A stretch of DNA of 64,000 nt from Platycnemis pennipes (taxonomy: Eukaryota; Arthropoda; Insecta; Odonata; Platycnemididae): positions 111,493,054 through 111,557,053 of the forward strand of contig OW121846.1 in the NCBI GenBank assembly GCA_933228895.1. Reading direction: 5' to 3'. Positions within the stretch are counted from its first letter, which is position 1, and every line of letters starts with the position of its first letter. Below the pieces are notes generated by a model. It had not been told where the DNA came from and did no database searches. It worked only from the letters and a program-made list of their open reading frames with translations. Shown piece by piece: positions 34,166-47,459 of the stretch. The translations under genes and the position numbers were made by a program.

Positions 34166-35937
34166 ATGGCGCGAATTTTATCCGTTCTTATGTCTTAACG
34201 TGAATTTCTCCGCACCTAGCATTTTCTTAAGACGTCTTTGTACGTCATCGTGTAGCCGCGACGCTGGCGTAAACTAATGAAGACCCACTTCCTCTAAACC
34301 CGGAGTGAGAAACTCCTCTCCCGCTGGACATGTCGCGCCAAGGACATTAAAAGAGGTATGTCGGCGCGTGCCACAAAAGCTTCCTCCATTCCGGGCGTGA
34401 GATGCACTCGGAGCATTCTCTATGAGCCGCGCTCAGCACACCTCGTGTTATTTTTCTCTCCACCCACATTTGCGCATGAGCTCAGCATCCTTGATTGACT
34501 GGACCCGTACTATGGCCTCCAAAAAGGTCCAATCTCAAACTACGTTCGATTCAAGTGGATGACGACCTTACATCTAAAGGGCTGGATTGGAAAAGTCATG
34601 GATGTGAATCGAGGTCAGTTTTTAAACATTTTCTCACATAAAACGCGGCATTTTAAATCAATAATCCCTTTCTAATTACACACTTATTTTTCAATGTTCT
34701 CCGCAAAACAGCTTTTCTTATGAATTAATAAAATGAAGAGGCTGGACTTTTGAAAATATCAATGAACGTGATGAAATAAATCATGGAGATTCAAGGGTCC
34801 AACAAATACGGAATTAAATTCTATTGAGTTTTTTCCACCATATCATTATTTTATAGTAATAACGGGCTTGCAGCTGGGTTTTATAAATGATAAAATTATT
34901 CATCTAGAAAGCAGAGAGCGTTCTATAACTACCCTATGACTGTATTCAACTGGAAGGATATGATTAACGACATTACTAAAAAAAACGTAAACCTTTATCA
35001 AGTTGTAAGTAAAAATGTTGCCGTTCTAGGTGGTCATTTCATTGAAAATTGTGAAATTTACTGCTACCGATTCAAACATAAATCTAAGGGCATATAAAGG
35101 GAGGCATTTACGTAAGCTTTCAAAGTCAGAAGGCTAAGGAGGACTTCCTTCATTCACGAAGAGTGAAAAAGAACTTTTCCACCAGGCATTTGACGATAAT
35201 AACTGACCCTTCTCGTGATAGACTTATCTTTATCAACGAGGCACTATGCCCAAGGAGGCGTAAATTCCTTAATGCAGCTCGGGAAGTTAAGAGGTCTAAA
35301 AATTACGTATACCTTTGTATTTGGAGTGGAAATATACTCATGAGAAAGGTGGAAGGTCACCCGATTGTTGTGTTGACGAGCTTGGCCGATTTGGGTACGT
35401 TATAATCCAATATTTACGCATAAATATGTCGTTGTGTTGACATAATAGTAGTTCCTCTGAGGAAGCTACTATTATTCAACAAAATATTTGAAGCTTGAGA
35501 AGTAATTTTGACACATTTTTACTCCGTCTTAACACTAGAACGACAGACGTAGCCATATTTTGGCTATTTTTGAAATTAGTTCGAATTGTAGCGAAACACT
35601 GGCTGTGCGGCTATCGATGAATCCGAACGCGACGGCTGTTCTAACACAAGACAAGTGTAGGAATTGATTAACCCTGTTTCTTACGGCATTTAACGCCAAA
35701 TGCATAAGCTCATTCAACAATGGACGCAAGCCGTAGTAGCAAGCTGTAAGAATATCATTTCTACAGTCTATCTCCAGTACAAACGCAAGCCGTAAAACTT
35801 AACTTCGATATTGATAGTAATATATGTGTCGAAATTATGTCTGCGTGGAATAGCATTGCACATTCATTGTATGTTATTATTCAGAGAAAAGCATTATTCA
35901 CTGTTGTTGCTGGATTTTGCCTGAATAAAATCACTTG
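34166..35937. other. Unassigned; GC-rich patch at 34.2-34.5 kb
   Basis: 34200-34500 has raised GC content without a motif. An imperfect hairpin lies near 35443-35471. No gene is supported. Confidence 0.3.
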
Positions 35938-36153
35938 TTACACGATACAATTTTTTGTACAATTTCTCGTACAAACTCTTGTATGAGGAAATTGTACCAT
36001 GCAAAGCGGCAAATTGTACGAACGATTGTACAATTTTCTGAATGACTGAACGGGAAATAGAACCTGTTCTAATTCCATTCAGACACACATACAATTTCGT
36101 TCAGTTAATACAATTTTTGTACAAGAAATTGTACAAAAAATTGTATCGTGTAA
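35938..36153. mobile_element. 216-bp MITE with 36-bp terminal inverted repeats
   Basis: Ends 35938-35973 and 36118-36153 are inverted repeats with one mismatch (ctcg versus cttg). They begin ttacacgatacaatttttt. Inner copies of the motif attgtac/gtacaatt are scattered near 35950-36030. There is no coding capacity and no clear target duplication, so the superfamily cannot be set. It may be a piggyBac- or hAT-type derivative. Confidence 0.75.
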
Positions 36154-37065
36154 AGCGGCCTTTGCTGCACGGCTTTACGGCTCGCTTACGGGTTACATGT
36201 TGCGACTTACATCCATTATAGTACGACATTTAGGATTTAAGCAGAAGCATTTTAATTTTCTCATTGACGATTATTCCAAGGAAAATACGCGATTACCGAC
36301 ATGTCGTACAGTCTAGTAATATCTTCTGAAACTTTGCAGAGGTAACGCAGATTTTATTATTATATTTTTTTGATACACGGTGACTAAAATTTGGGTCTAT
36401 TATTTTAAAGCTTAATTCACCTACACATTCAAAGCAAATGAATTGAAAAGGTGTGAGGCTGAGGTTTGGACATATATAAAAAAGAGTAAGCTCGTGCAAC
36501 ATGACCTCAGCAGTATAATCAGTGACATATCACTAAGTATTTCTGCTATGCACAACTCTAATTAACACCTCCTTGGTATAGATAGCTTAAATTTCATCTT
36601 GCAAAATAATGATTATCTTCATATGGAAAATTTAGGCATGAGCTCTTTACAAAATAGATTAGGTTGTTTCACATTTAATACTGTTATTAATAATGCTGAA
36701 ACGCTATGTTTGGGATGATTATTGTGCATTTTTCAAATGAAAATAAATTTTCAACAAATGTATGATTTACTCGCTTCTTAGAATGGGAACGTAGCTCATG
36801 CAGTTGATGAACTATTTGAAGATGGATATTGATTTGGACAGAATTTGGAGCTTAAAGCAATACTGCTTATACAATCCGTTTCGGAATCTTAAACAAATGG
36901 CATTCAAGTGTACCTGAAAATAGGTTACATGTTATTTCTATCGTTTCCACCGGGTGCATATCTTTCAATTCATTGATAACAGTAAAACCGCTAAGGCTTT
37001 GCAAAACTGTTTTTTTTAATGATAAAAGAAAACCAGTGAATAAATATAATGTAGTGCACTGTCAT
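36154..37065. other. Unassigned AT-rich sequence
   Basis: No gene or repeat was recognised. Confidence 0.3.
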
Positions 37066-37078
37066 TACAGGACGCGTG

Positions 37079-37315
37079 TGAGAGACGCGTGGATATTTTA
37101 GGTTCAGTACTCCGTCCTTCGGATGAAACGTTATGTCGTGGTCCCCTGGGTGCCTGTCGTTAAGAGTAGGCTAATGCCGACGCCGGGTTTCTCTCCACCC
37201 TTAATCCATCACCTTAAATGTTTTTACCACTACCCAATTACCCACCTATCCTAAAATGGCGCAAATAACCTCAACTGTCGGTCGCCTCACCTGAATAACT
37301 ATCTAACTAACTAAC
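37079..37315 (+). mobile_element. SINE, 5'-rearranged copy with 13-bp target-site duplication
   Basis: Flanks tacaggacgcgtg at 37066-37078 and 37316-37328 match exactly. The body is colinear with the 9.66-kb SINE from 'cagtactccgtcc' through 'ctaatgccgacgccgggtt' and 'aactgtcggtcgcctcacc', ending (ctaa)n. The tRNA-like head is missing and the first ~25 bases include a stray repeat of the target (gacgcgtgg), suggesting an abortive or rearranged insertion. Confidence 0.85.
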
Positions 37316-37328
37316 TACAGGACGCGTG

Positions 37329-37914
37329 AATAGGAAGGATATAGTCGCAGGGTGAGACTAATTTTTGCTGTCTTTGTTGTGGGCAAAATTGTGGTCTTGA
37401 ACATGATAATAGAGATGAGCTCAAATAGCAAGAATATGTTGTGATGCTTGAAGGATAAATTCAATAACTTTCAGTGTTGAGTATCTAGCTCTTACTTACC
37501 CGCCGGCCTACCCCTGGTCCTCGCTATTAATTTTGTGGCTTGCGTTCAAATACTTCTTTTTTAATGTCCACCCTCAATTTTGAAGTTCACTCCTTCAAGG
37601 TTATCATATTTTTTCATTTTTTTTAGTTTCCTCCCGAAAAAGTTTTCAATCATAGACTGCTTTTGTGAAAGGGTAGTTTTTACTCTCCACTTAAAGCATA
37701 TCTCGTTTTCCTCCAAAGATCTTCACCAATTATTTTGATTGTCAAATTTAATGTCATCGTTCTAAGAAGTTGCTCATTTCCATTTATATGTATATTCTAA
37801 TAACATTTCTACAGCATGCAGTTAATAAAGCATAAAAATTACTTCAGAGAGACCTGGTAATTAATCATTAAAACTTGGCAATCTTTCAGGAGTTCAAACC
37901 AACTTCTCCATGAT
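37329..37914. other. Unassigned AT-rich sequence
   Basis: No gene or repeat was recognised. Confidence 0.3.
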
Positions 37915-38115
37915 CAGTAAAAGGGGCACCGTTACTTCTCTTTTATCCTTACTTTTTCTGAATTCAATTGCTATTCATCCAAGAACTCCTCTGCTTTTCG
38001 TTCTATCCTCCTGTAGATGCTCCTTGTCTGCAATGAATGTGTCGTGAGGCTTAAGATACTAAAATTTTCACTGTTCTCCGCTCTCTTCTTTTTGAGATGA
38101 TGTCGAACATAATTG
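37915..38115 (-). pseudogene. RTE-clade LINE, RT fragment (downstream part of a split copy)
   Basis: The minus strand matches the region of the 33.7-33.9-kb copy running from 'aagaagagagcggagaa' through 'acgacacattc' and 'gaaaagcagaggagttc' to the LGFRKSK equivalent. It carries many changes. It is separated from its upstream part (39345-40200) by about 1.2 kb. Confidence 0.75.
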
Positions 38116-39344
38116 GGATTAATGAATAAAAATAATCGTTAACAATCTGGTTAACTATTTAATTTAATCGTTACTTTTAGTAGAGTTAAGTTTCAACTTT
38201 TAATCTTTAAAATTATGCATAAACTGATACAAAACTAATTTCAGTTAATTTTTTTCGTTAATTTTTGGCGAATGTCGGCCTGTCCGAATTTGGGCACAAA
38301 GGTTGCCCAACAGACGAATGGGAAAATAAAAAGGTATCTAAGAATGAAAGGGTTGTTGTGCAAGAATGCAATGAATAGGCCCAGACGAATACATCCAAAC
38401 AAAAGCAGGGATGAGGGGAGTGACCGCCAAAGTTTAGGAACGCACCCTCAGACGAGAAAACACGAAACCACGCGAAGACAATGTCCTGGAGGGCTCGTAT
38501 GCCTTTCTCGTTGACATCATGTCGTCAATACTGCATAGTTGAAGCCGAGAAAGAAGGGTCATCTAAAAACCTATTACGGATAATCTCCCGAGGGGTAGGG
38601 GTTAATTCAAACTAAGTATCTGTTACATTGCACCAGTGTACGTCAAGGTCCATCGATACCGGACCTTGACGGACCTTGGTCTACGCATGCCTTACTTGGC
38701 GACATTGCTTCGTCAATAAATCAGCCCCCAATGAATCGCGAGAAAAGGTGTGCATGCACACCCTCAGCATCTACTGTAAATCTATATAACTAAGCCGTTT
38801 CCACTGAAATTTTACAAAAGTGAAGGGATATTTCACATCGAAATGTGGGGATCGTTGTCAAAAACTAACCTTTAAGGACTTTCTACCGCTCAGAAAGATT
38901 TTTGGTGGCAAATTACAGACGCACCATCGTTCGTTACAAGGTCTTACATTCACGACAACTTAAAAATCCCGGAATTTGAGCTCCTTCTCAGAAAAATCGC
39001 CGAGTCCTTGCAAACACTAGGAAACCTGACCAAAAGCACTCTGTACACTAATTGAAATTACAACGAAAATACCCAATTCAAATGTTTTTAAACAAATGGA
39101 TACGGATGGAAGAAACCTTAATGACAGTTTTCAGTGTTCGCCTCGTTCGTCAAAACAAAAAAAATCATCAAGTTCATCCAATTTGCCAAAGTAACTGAAA
39201 AAGTAATTTTCAATGCAAAAGTGAATTTTTTTTAGCTTTTACTTTAATCATTTACCTTTTCAGAAAAGTAAATTTTAACTTTAACTAGTTGCTTTTTACA
39301 GAGATTAACTTTAACTTTAATCAGTTTATTTTTTTATTAACTTT
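38116..39344. mobile_element. 1.2-kb insertion splitting an RTE LINE, probable non-autonomous DNA element
   Basis: Homology to the RTE LINE stops on both sides at these borders. Both ends are rich in gttaa/ttaac and gtaac/gttac runs in opposite orientation (39180-39340 versus 38120-38230), as in imperfect terminal inverted repeats. The middle is not repetitive and contains a perfect 10-bp hairpin (38642-38651 / 38661-38670, gtcaaggtcc). No transposase was recognised. Exact ends and target duplication are unresolved. Confidence 0.5.
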
Positions 39345-40200
39345 CTCACTATGATCTCGAAGACCGTGGGTACCTCTCCTCTTGAAAACTTGTCGTAGAT
39401 GGTTTTGTTCATCTGAATTGACTCCTGCATTTTTAGTAGCTCGGCAGGAATGTTGTCAATTACAGAAACTTTATTTATCCGCAGGTTCTTTACTGTGACG
39501 TTGAATGCTGATTTCTGATCTCAAGGCTGTCTCCTCTATCATCCTCTTTGATCTCATTTTCTTCTTCAATTACCTTCACGGTGAGTTTGTTTCCGTTTAC
39601 ATAAATACTCCAAATATTCCTTCTCGCCATCACTTTATTATAATTTTTTATCAAGATTTTTCAATTTCTGTCCCTTATGGCGTTTTAGTTTTCGCTCCGT
39701 TTCTTCACATTGTTCCTCACTATCCTATGAGCAGCTTTTAACTTTATGCGTGAGAGGTTTTTCTTAACGTCTTAGCATTGATTATTATTCCAAATTTCTT
39801 TAGCTTTCATCGCTTTAGGTCTAATTTTGCTCCTTATTCTAATGTAGCACTGTTGATCTTATTTAGGCGTCACATTATTTTATTTTCTTCTCTATTCAAT
39901 CAGGTCTCAGACTTTTTGTGATCCATGCTTCTTACTGGTAATTTTTCTTCCCACAAACTCGAGTTTCGGTCCTGTAGTCCGATTTTAATTTTTTTTTCAC
40001 CTCATTTCCACTGATTTTTTTCCATGTCTTTTCCACCGCTTATATTTTCTGCCTTGCCTCATTTGTTTTTATTTTCTTCTGCCTAAGTTCATTATTCAAT
40101 TCCTTGTACTTCCTCCTACCCACCTCATTTTTAATGATATCCCACTTCTCTCCTCTTAAATCTCAATCATTTATTCAGTTATCTACGGCTTCTTAATTAT
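39345..40200 (-). pseudogene. RTE-clade LINE, endonuclease-RT linker to RT start (upstream part of split copy)
   Basis: Reading on the minus strand there are AWIT, then an ARKA-type stretch, then a VRN...R...NAIRD equivalent, VIEEENEIKEDD and DNIPAELLK. The same order stands in the 32.5-33.7-kb copy (PWITEEV, KARKAREMW, YSIVRNHFKERSARYNAIRD, EEESEVEKDD, DDIPEDLIK). It is interrupted by stops and frameshifts. Protein-level divergence from the other copies suggests an older subfamily. Traces may extend to about 40330. Confidence 0.7.
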
Positions 40201-40330
40201 TTTACTTACCTCTGTTTCTATTGTTTCAACCTATGGCCTTCGTAATTTTCGTTCACAGTTCTTTCCAGATATCCCCCATTCCATATTTTCCCTACTACTC
40301 TCCTATGCGATTTTCGACTATCTCTTGCTA

Positions 40331-43300
40331 CTCCAAATTTTTCACTCCAATAATGGCTTGCATATGGCTTTCTTGCTATGACCCCCAGTTATAATTCCTA
40401 TCCTGTGCTCTCCTCTTTCCTTTATCCTTTTGAACTTAACCCCATCTCACCGCACCTCATCTTTACCACGATACGGTTGATTTCTTCAACAGCACCTGGG
40501 AAACTGTTTGACGTCATGGCGTTATCAAAATCTAAGTATTACCAAAGTAAACGCAGATTGGTACCTCATTGTGTCACCCGGAATTTAGCATGCGTATCTA
40601 CGTCTCATTTGGAGATAAACCAGATTGCGCAAGTCTTTCTGAGTTACGAAAACTAACGCAGTCGTACACAGTGAACTGAAATTTGTTCTAACGTATTTTA
40701 AGGAATCGCGAATGTGGAAATGCTTTATGTAAATGTTTAACTCATATTCTCAGCCATGGGAAATTCAAAATCATTCCAGCTAGTGTGTGACCAAAACTAA
40801 GGGTTATTATTCAAGTGAATTTGTAGTATCGGGATGCATTAACCTGAGACGAATGTGTTTTCAGTTCTTTACTCTCTACGAAAATAATCTGACAAGAGGG
40901 AAACAATCAAAAATGTCAGAGGTACCATTTTATTGAGCAGAAATTCTTTTTACATATGGTGGTGAGTGACTTTCCTTTGAATGACTTATGGTAGCTTAGG
41001 AATCTAACGTACTCTTGTATCTTTTGGAACTTGTCATTAATTAAAAACTTTATTTATTAATTAAGTTAAAATAAGCTTCATATTAATTATTTTGCTTCGG
41101 GAATTTAATTTATTCACCATATCCGACACGTGAACGCGATGAGATATTTACAACTCTACATTAAATTAGACATTCCACCTAGTTCGTAAATTATCACAAA
41201 AAGTTGAAGTCTATAACTACCCCACCAGTTTACGCGTTGATATTAAAGTCAATGTATAGTCCATTAATTGCCAGTAATTATCCGTTTAACTGAGCGGCGA
41301 GATTTAAAATACTTCCGGGAGAGCAACACCAAGAAGAAGCTGTACAATAAATTCTATCGCTGAAGCATGTGAGCGTTACAAAGTTGCAGTGCTGAAAATA
41401 TATTTAAATAAGTTTTAAGTGTGACTTTTTTTATGGATGGCTGAGGAAACATATCATTTAGTCAGGCCAGACTTAAAACTATGTAAAAACATTTCCCAAG
41501 TATTAATAAAGTATATAAATATTCTAAGACCCTATAAAGGAAAATGTTTTTTACACAAAAATAGACAGTCCTATAATTAATAGACTGAACCAAAAATGTT
41601 TTGCTTATTCAATGGTATGACATTATTGCAAAATATAAGGACAAGCTTCTTGAAGCGGAAATTCTCCCCCTTGTTCCCTTGTTTCATCTCTGGAGGGGAG
41701 AGCTCAAATCTCTTGTGCTATGAACTTGATATAATATAGTTAGAAAATCAATATCAATCCATGAAAATAAACGTTTTTGATTGAAGGAATGTCAAAGTTA
41801 TGCAGAAAGCGATAGGTACCATTATAGGTTTGAATTGCACATCGATCGTGTTTGAAAAAATTCTCCCAAACATATTGATATTGTACACCACATTGGTTAG
41901 CTATTTGCTTACCAAATCAAGGTGCTCCTGCAGTTAAAGATATACCAAGCCAATTATAGGATTTCAGAGAGGTACGGTGAGTTACTTATCCTATATCTGG
42001 CCGTTCACCCTTACAATCCATAGGCAGTGGAAGGGCATATCAATATTAAACACATGCATGAAACCTAAGGAAAATTGTGTGAAAAAAGTAGGAAAGATAA
42101 ATGGAATTGGTTTCGTGCTACTTGAATAAAAATAATAGTAAGTTGCGTCAAATATACTTGAGAAAATTTTCTTTCCCTTTATAGTATAGGAAAAAAAGAA
42201 AATGAACTAGTATTACATTACAAAACTGAGAATATTTAATTGCTCTACAGACCTATCAACTTTAACGACATTAATATTACAGTAATGAAATGTTTTCAAA
42301 CTAAAACACTCATGTTTTTAAAAAACTGAAGTATTTTCCTCAACCGTATAGCCAATCATTGCCAATAATAAACACCTAATATATGTTAGGAAGCCACTTT
42401 AGCCCAACGTGATGTGTCATGAGGTATAAAAAAGTGATAATCCCTGTTGAGATTGTTGCGGCAAGAAGAAAACGTAGCGGCAATATTTAGTGAACTATTA
42501 AGCCTCGAGATCGAGATAGCTTTTTACTGGGTAATGAATCCAGGAAATAAATGAATGCATTTGTAAATAAGTGAAATGTTTACTCTCAATGGCCAATTGT
42601 TTCCCCTTCGGAATCTGTAATGAAGGACAGCAGCTATTGTGGTTCTGTTCCTATTTTACCTGTATGTTTTTTGATGAATGATATATATCTGTAATCGTGG
42701 CAAAATTTGTTTCACTGCGTATGCCTCTTTTACAAAATATCCAATTTAATCATTGCAGCATTTGAATCGAAAAAATACACCTTTATATTTGTTTGCCAAA
42801 AAACAGGCATGTTTTAGCGTACATCATTATCCCTCCGCTGAATTCAAACTAAAGTGGTAAATGTGCAGCTTGTAAGTTCAAATATTGTTGCGAATTAAAG
42901 TTCTGTAATCAATTTTCATCACATAATTTTTCCTGGGGTATCGCCCAAGGAAGTTCATCATCCATGGCGGCCAAGCATAGTACATAGAGCGGCCAAAGTC
43001 CAAATTTTGATACCAAAGTGCTCCATACCCAAGTCAAAGGGAAAACGTAGACGTCTTGGAATAATTAAAGATCCTCCAACGTACAAACTCCAATGTTTCC
43101 CTACTGAACGACCATCTTTACACTTCAAATTCCCCCCTTCTTTCCATTGAATTACAATAGTGAGCTCCCAAGACTAGTTCCGACCCCACCTCTTTCCCCC
43201 ATTTAAAGTGTGGAGACGTCTTAACAGGAGACCTGGCCCAATAGAATGCCCAGCTTATAATTATGTTAATGGAAAAGATAGCGGAGAGCTGCGTCCGAGC

Positions 43301-45880
43301 CACGTTAAGGTTGATAATCTCATGATGATTATGAACCGTTAGTCGAACGATGGTAAAAAGCTACTGACACTCGCGTAAAAAATTAAGATTTTTAACCTTC
43401 ATTCCATGTAAACAATGTTTATGACAACTGGAAAGGAAATCAAAATCACCTAATTCCCTTAATTTGTCTGGAGATAATCCAATTAGAAGGTTTAGCAACT
43501 TTTTTTATATGCAATATACTTGAGTAAAACATGCAAGGTGTTCTATTCTTGGAGACTCACTCAGGTAACGGAGATGTCCCTTTTTACTTAAAAAAATTGA
43601 AAACACCTTAGTAGTGACAGTAGAAAAATATATCAACAAAAAATTAGTACAATTTTCGTTTCCTTAGTTCTTAGTAGCCCAGAGTTGAGGTCAGTTGTGT
43701 TGCTAAGGTTAGAATTTGAGGTTGGTTTGCGAAGCATAATTTGAGGATGTACGAATGGCGGAGAGGAATTCAGCGTCGAATACAACCTAATCGTTGCGTG
43801 GGGGTTGAAAGGGTCCATTGCCTTGCGTCCCATCTGACTGAGTTGGTGGTGAATTTTAAGTTTCCCACCACACCCCTTGCTCGGTAGAGTAATGTCTCCC
43901 GATTACTGGATTTTGATCTTGGTCATGAATAAATATGACCCCAGCACATAATAGTGAAGCATATAGCCATAGCAGTTACTAGGTCAATATAGAAATTAAA
44001 TAATTCTCCAGGAAAAGTCACTCTGTACTCACTCATATTGTTTAAATGTTTAGCGGTCATGTAAAGTTTTTCTGGCGAAAAATAAACTCCACACGTTCCT
44101 GTAAAGAACACTCTCTGGGTCTTTTTTTGATCTTATATACGGGTTATCATGTTACATTTTAGTCGGTTTTCGTCTTCCATTCTGATATATTTTATAGTTT
44201 AATAGTTTACATAAATGTTCTCATGCTCAAAATATTTCATGATGATTCAATTACTTTCCATTTTTTTCCAAAATAATTTTAGCCAGTAATAAAGTTGAAG
44301 TTGGAGCACCAGTGTTCGGTTAATGTCTATTCTTTCGCAGAAACGAGATTTGCATTCATTCGAAATTGTAATTACGGGAATATCTACAGCTATGTTCGCG
44401 TTGGAATTCATAGTAATATTCTAACTAACCCTCTCAAAGAAGGATTAACATACATAAAAAAATGATTTTCCCACCATATCCAATGCGATGCGTTCTGTAT
44501 TCATTTAGAGAAAAGTGATTTAAACTCATTATTGTCATAGATTTAATACTATTTATACCGTTACATTGTCGAACGAGTACTTAAAAAGTAGAAAAAAACA
44601 TGTCAAGAAAAAAATGGGATATCCATATTATACGAAGGTGATTGTCATGCGTGCTAAGTTCCATGAAAACCCATGCTCTGATCAATACATTCTCAAAACG
44701 AATCAGGATAGGCCGGGAGGAAATTTATGCATTACTGACCTGTTCCTTTTAGTGTGAGAATTTGTTGAATTTGTTTTCCCGTACTGTGATCGAAACAAAA
44801 CCAATTTGTGTAATGTAAACATGAATAAATGACGATAACTAGATGTGAATTTCAAATACTTCACTTATTTACTAACTTTTCCCCTGTAAATGTTGACGAA
44901 ACGTCATGAGGAAACTGTCTCTGTACAATTGCAAGGATTGAACAATTATTTTATTATTCTTTACCTTACAAGTTTTCGAAACGTTTTTGCAGCCAAACCA
45001 TAATACAAATCAGCTATATTAAACACTCACACAGTGGAATAATCACTTTCATTTCTTTTTTAATACGGAGAAAAATCGAAACCATGGGAATCATATAATG
45101 TCCATAATCATTAAGAATAAAAAATCGTATACTAAAATCCACATTAATGAAATGAATCTCACTATGCAAATAAAAAGAATATATAACTATATATGTGTTA
45201 GCCGAAAATCATATAACTTTTGAAAACATTTTCTGATAAATTAAATCACTAAAATAGGATAATTCTTTCATCAAATTCTAAATATTTATTAACGTTGTGA
45301 GAAATAACCAGCTCGTGCACTACATACTTGCCATGAGTTATTGTAACCTGTGCGAGATTGTCAGTTTTTTACTGTATTTTTAACATTTAGTAATTACAGT
45401 GCAGGAATATAAAATTAAATTAGGTTATTGTAAACTAGGTAGGCATTATATTTATTATTGGTGATAATATTAAATAATTTTACCCTTATTAACTATTGAA
45501 GGTAGAAAATACGAAAGGTGCTAAAATGCGCCTGAATATTAAGTAAGAGCTGCGCTCTTAAAGTAACATAATACATGCAATTGTTCATATGAGACAGTAA
45601 AACACTTTGCTGTTTCGTATGCAATATTTATGTGTCTAAGTTAATCTCCTCATTGTGAACCACCATGAAGGAGTCATAACAAGTTAAGCATCAACCAAAT
45701 CATATTATTCTCTGCTGGCAGCTCAGAACTGAACCCTGAGGGTTACCGTTCGTAGAAGAAAAGAAACGATAACATGCTACCCTTGCTCAACGTTTCCCAC
45801 CCCCCACAACTTCACGAACCGTATTTTGCAGGGTTCATGATCTATAGCTCGAGTAGAAACTTCTGCCGTTGAGATGAATG
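40331..45880. other. Long quiet AT-rich stretch
   Basis: No transposon motif, SINE head, tandem array or credible ORF was recognised across about 5.5 kb, which contrasts with the rest of the window. The longest ORF here (40378-40656, 92 codons) has no motif. Confidence 0.35.
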
Positions 45881-46329
45881 ATCAAGATTTAAGATTATTG
45901 ACTGCTAACCAAGAGGGTGAAAGAAATGAGAGATGGGAGTAGAAGAAGATGCAGGCCTTTCTTATCCGCCCGTTTGATGGATTTCTTTTCCTGGTGAGTT
46001 TCACGCGCTCTTTCTCAACGTCAAATTCCGGCGCCGTCACGAAGCGGGCAGAAGAAAGGATTGTTGCAAGGAGGACAGGAGTTGGACAGCACAGCAACGT
46101 CACTCGTTTGTCACGGATTGACAGCGCCGCAGCAGATCGACCCAAGTGGTCCTCTGCCTCCAGTGCATGAGTCCATAACATATGGACTGACGCGGAGCCA
46201 CTTGCTGTCACCCAAAAGTTGTTTCGGTAGGGTCACAAAGAGTATATCAAAATGTAATAGATGAAGGCTCTTGTCAATGTTTGTGTCTCGAAAATCTCCA
46301 TAGCGGAGTGGATGCGGCTACAATCCATT
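45881..46329. other. GC-richer block with overlapping ORFs
   Basis: ORFs of 109 codons (minus) and 73 codons (plus) overlap. 'cctggtgagtttc' near 45990 looks like a splice donor, but I cannot link it to any exon. Unassigned. Confidence 0.25.
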
Positions 46330-47050
46330 CCACACACTTGCCGCCCCGTTGCAGGCGGGTTGGACCAGACTCGACCGCGCGATCGAAAAACTAATGTGAA
46401 ATTCGGCGTCGCAAACGGTCGCAGCATAACTCATCGGATTCGCACTACGGAAGCTTTGTAGAGTTTCCCCATATAAGTTACTCCGTGATGCTCGGCGATG
46501 CAATTTACTTTTTCTCTACATATATTAAAAAATTGACCAAAAATGAGGGTCCGCCATTTTGTTTAATATCTTTGGTAAATAATAACAAAAATGTAAGTAA
46601 ACTACATTAAAACAAAGATAAAAAGCTGTATTATCTAATTACATCACCTTTTACTCCAAATAACCACCCATAAAGGTTCAGCAAGGGCTTGATTTTGAAG
46701 ATTTCGTGAGAAAATTGAGGGTAGACAGTTTTTGCGAAATTTGTGCATTTTTGACCTCATGCAAATTGTTAATTGTTGAGTACTAAGGGAATTGCCTTGG
46801 ATTATCGGATGCACAGGTCTTTTGAGAATATTTATGCAAAGTTTCAGCTTCCTGGCTTGAAAAAATCACTTTTTGAATTTTGGCCAGGTATTTTCGATTT
46901 CCGACCACTGTGCAGCGCCTTGATTGGTGGGATACCAGAAACCAATAACATGGAACTTCGGTTTTCCAACGCAATCGAAAAACCATGACAATGTAACTTT
47001 ATGTGCCACACCATATCAAACGTTATTTGGTGATACGTGAAAATAGTTTC
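46330..47050 (+). repeat. Family R fragment, GC-rich start and middle block
   Basis: It shares 'cgcgatcgaaaaa', 'ggcgtcgcaaacg', 'ggtccgccattttgt', 'tatgcaaagtttcagc' and 'ttttggccaggtattttcgatttc' with 2.43-3.02 kb in the same order. Confidence 0.65.
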
Positions 47051-47119
47051 ACGTGCAACTGGCTTTTTCTTGAATTAGCGATTCTGATTAATATGAACAT
47101 GATATACAACAATATGGTC

Positions 47120-47455
47120 ACAGAATGGAATTTCTTTCATTCGCACTACTATCCCTACGCATCGAAATTGAACCAATAATCTCCGATATTCAAGTTGCAA
47201 TAGGGCAGAGTACTGAGCAGGGTCAAAGTGAGTGGTTGGTCGGAGGACGGGGCTGCCGCCGAAGGACGCGGAAGGGAGTCTTTCACGCATTCCGGTCGCG
47301 GGAAATGCACCACCGGGTGGTGTCCCCCGCCCCATGCCACTGGTGGGGAACCCCACACCCGCCGCCGAAGCAGAGGGGATGCAGAATTTCGTCGTGCCGA
47401 GAGCATGCCCTTGAGGGATTCTTTCACACCAGAAGGCGGTGCGATGAGCGGAGAC
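47120..47455. other. GC-rich block with ORFs in most frames
   Basis: At least five ORFs of 60-141 codons overlap here on both strands because stop codons are rare in GC-rich DNA. None has a domain. Confidence 0.35.
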
Positions 47456-47459
47456 TGAA

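Noticed and set aside
45980..46000. Possible splice donor after a short ORF (ctggtgagtttc)
   Set aside because: A single donor-like match with no acceptor, exon partner or homology is expected by chance.
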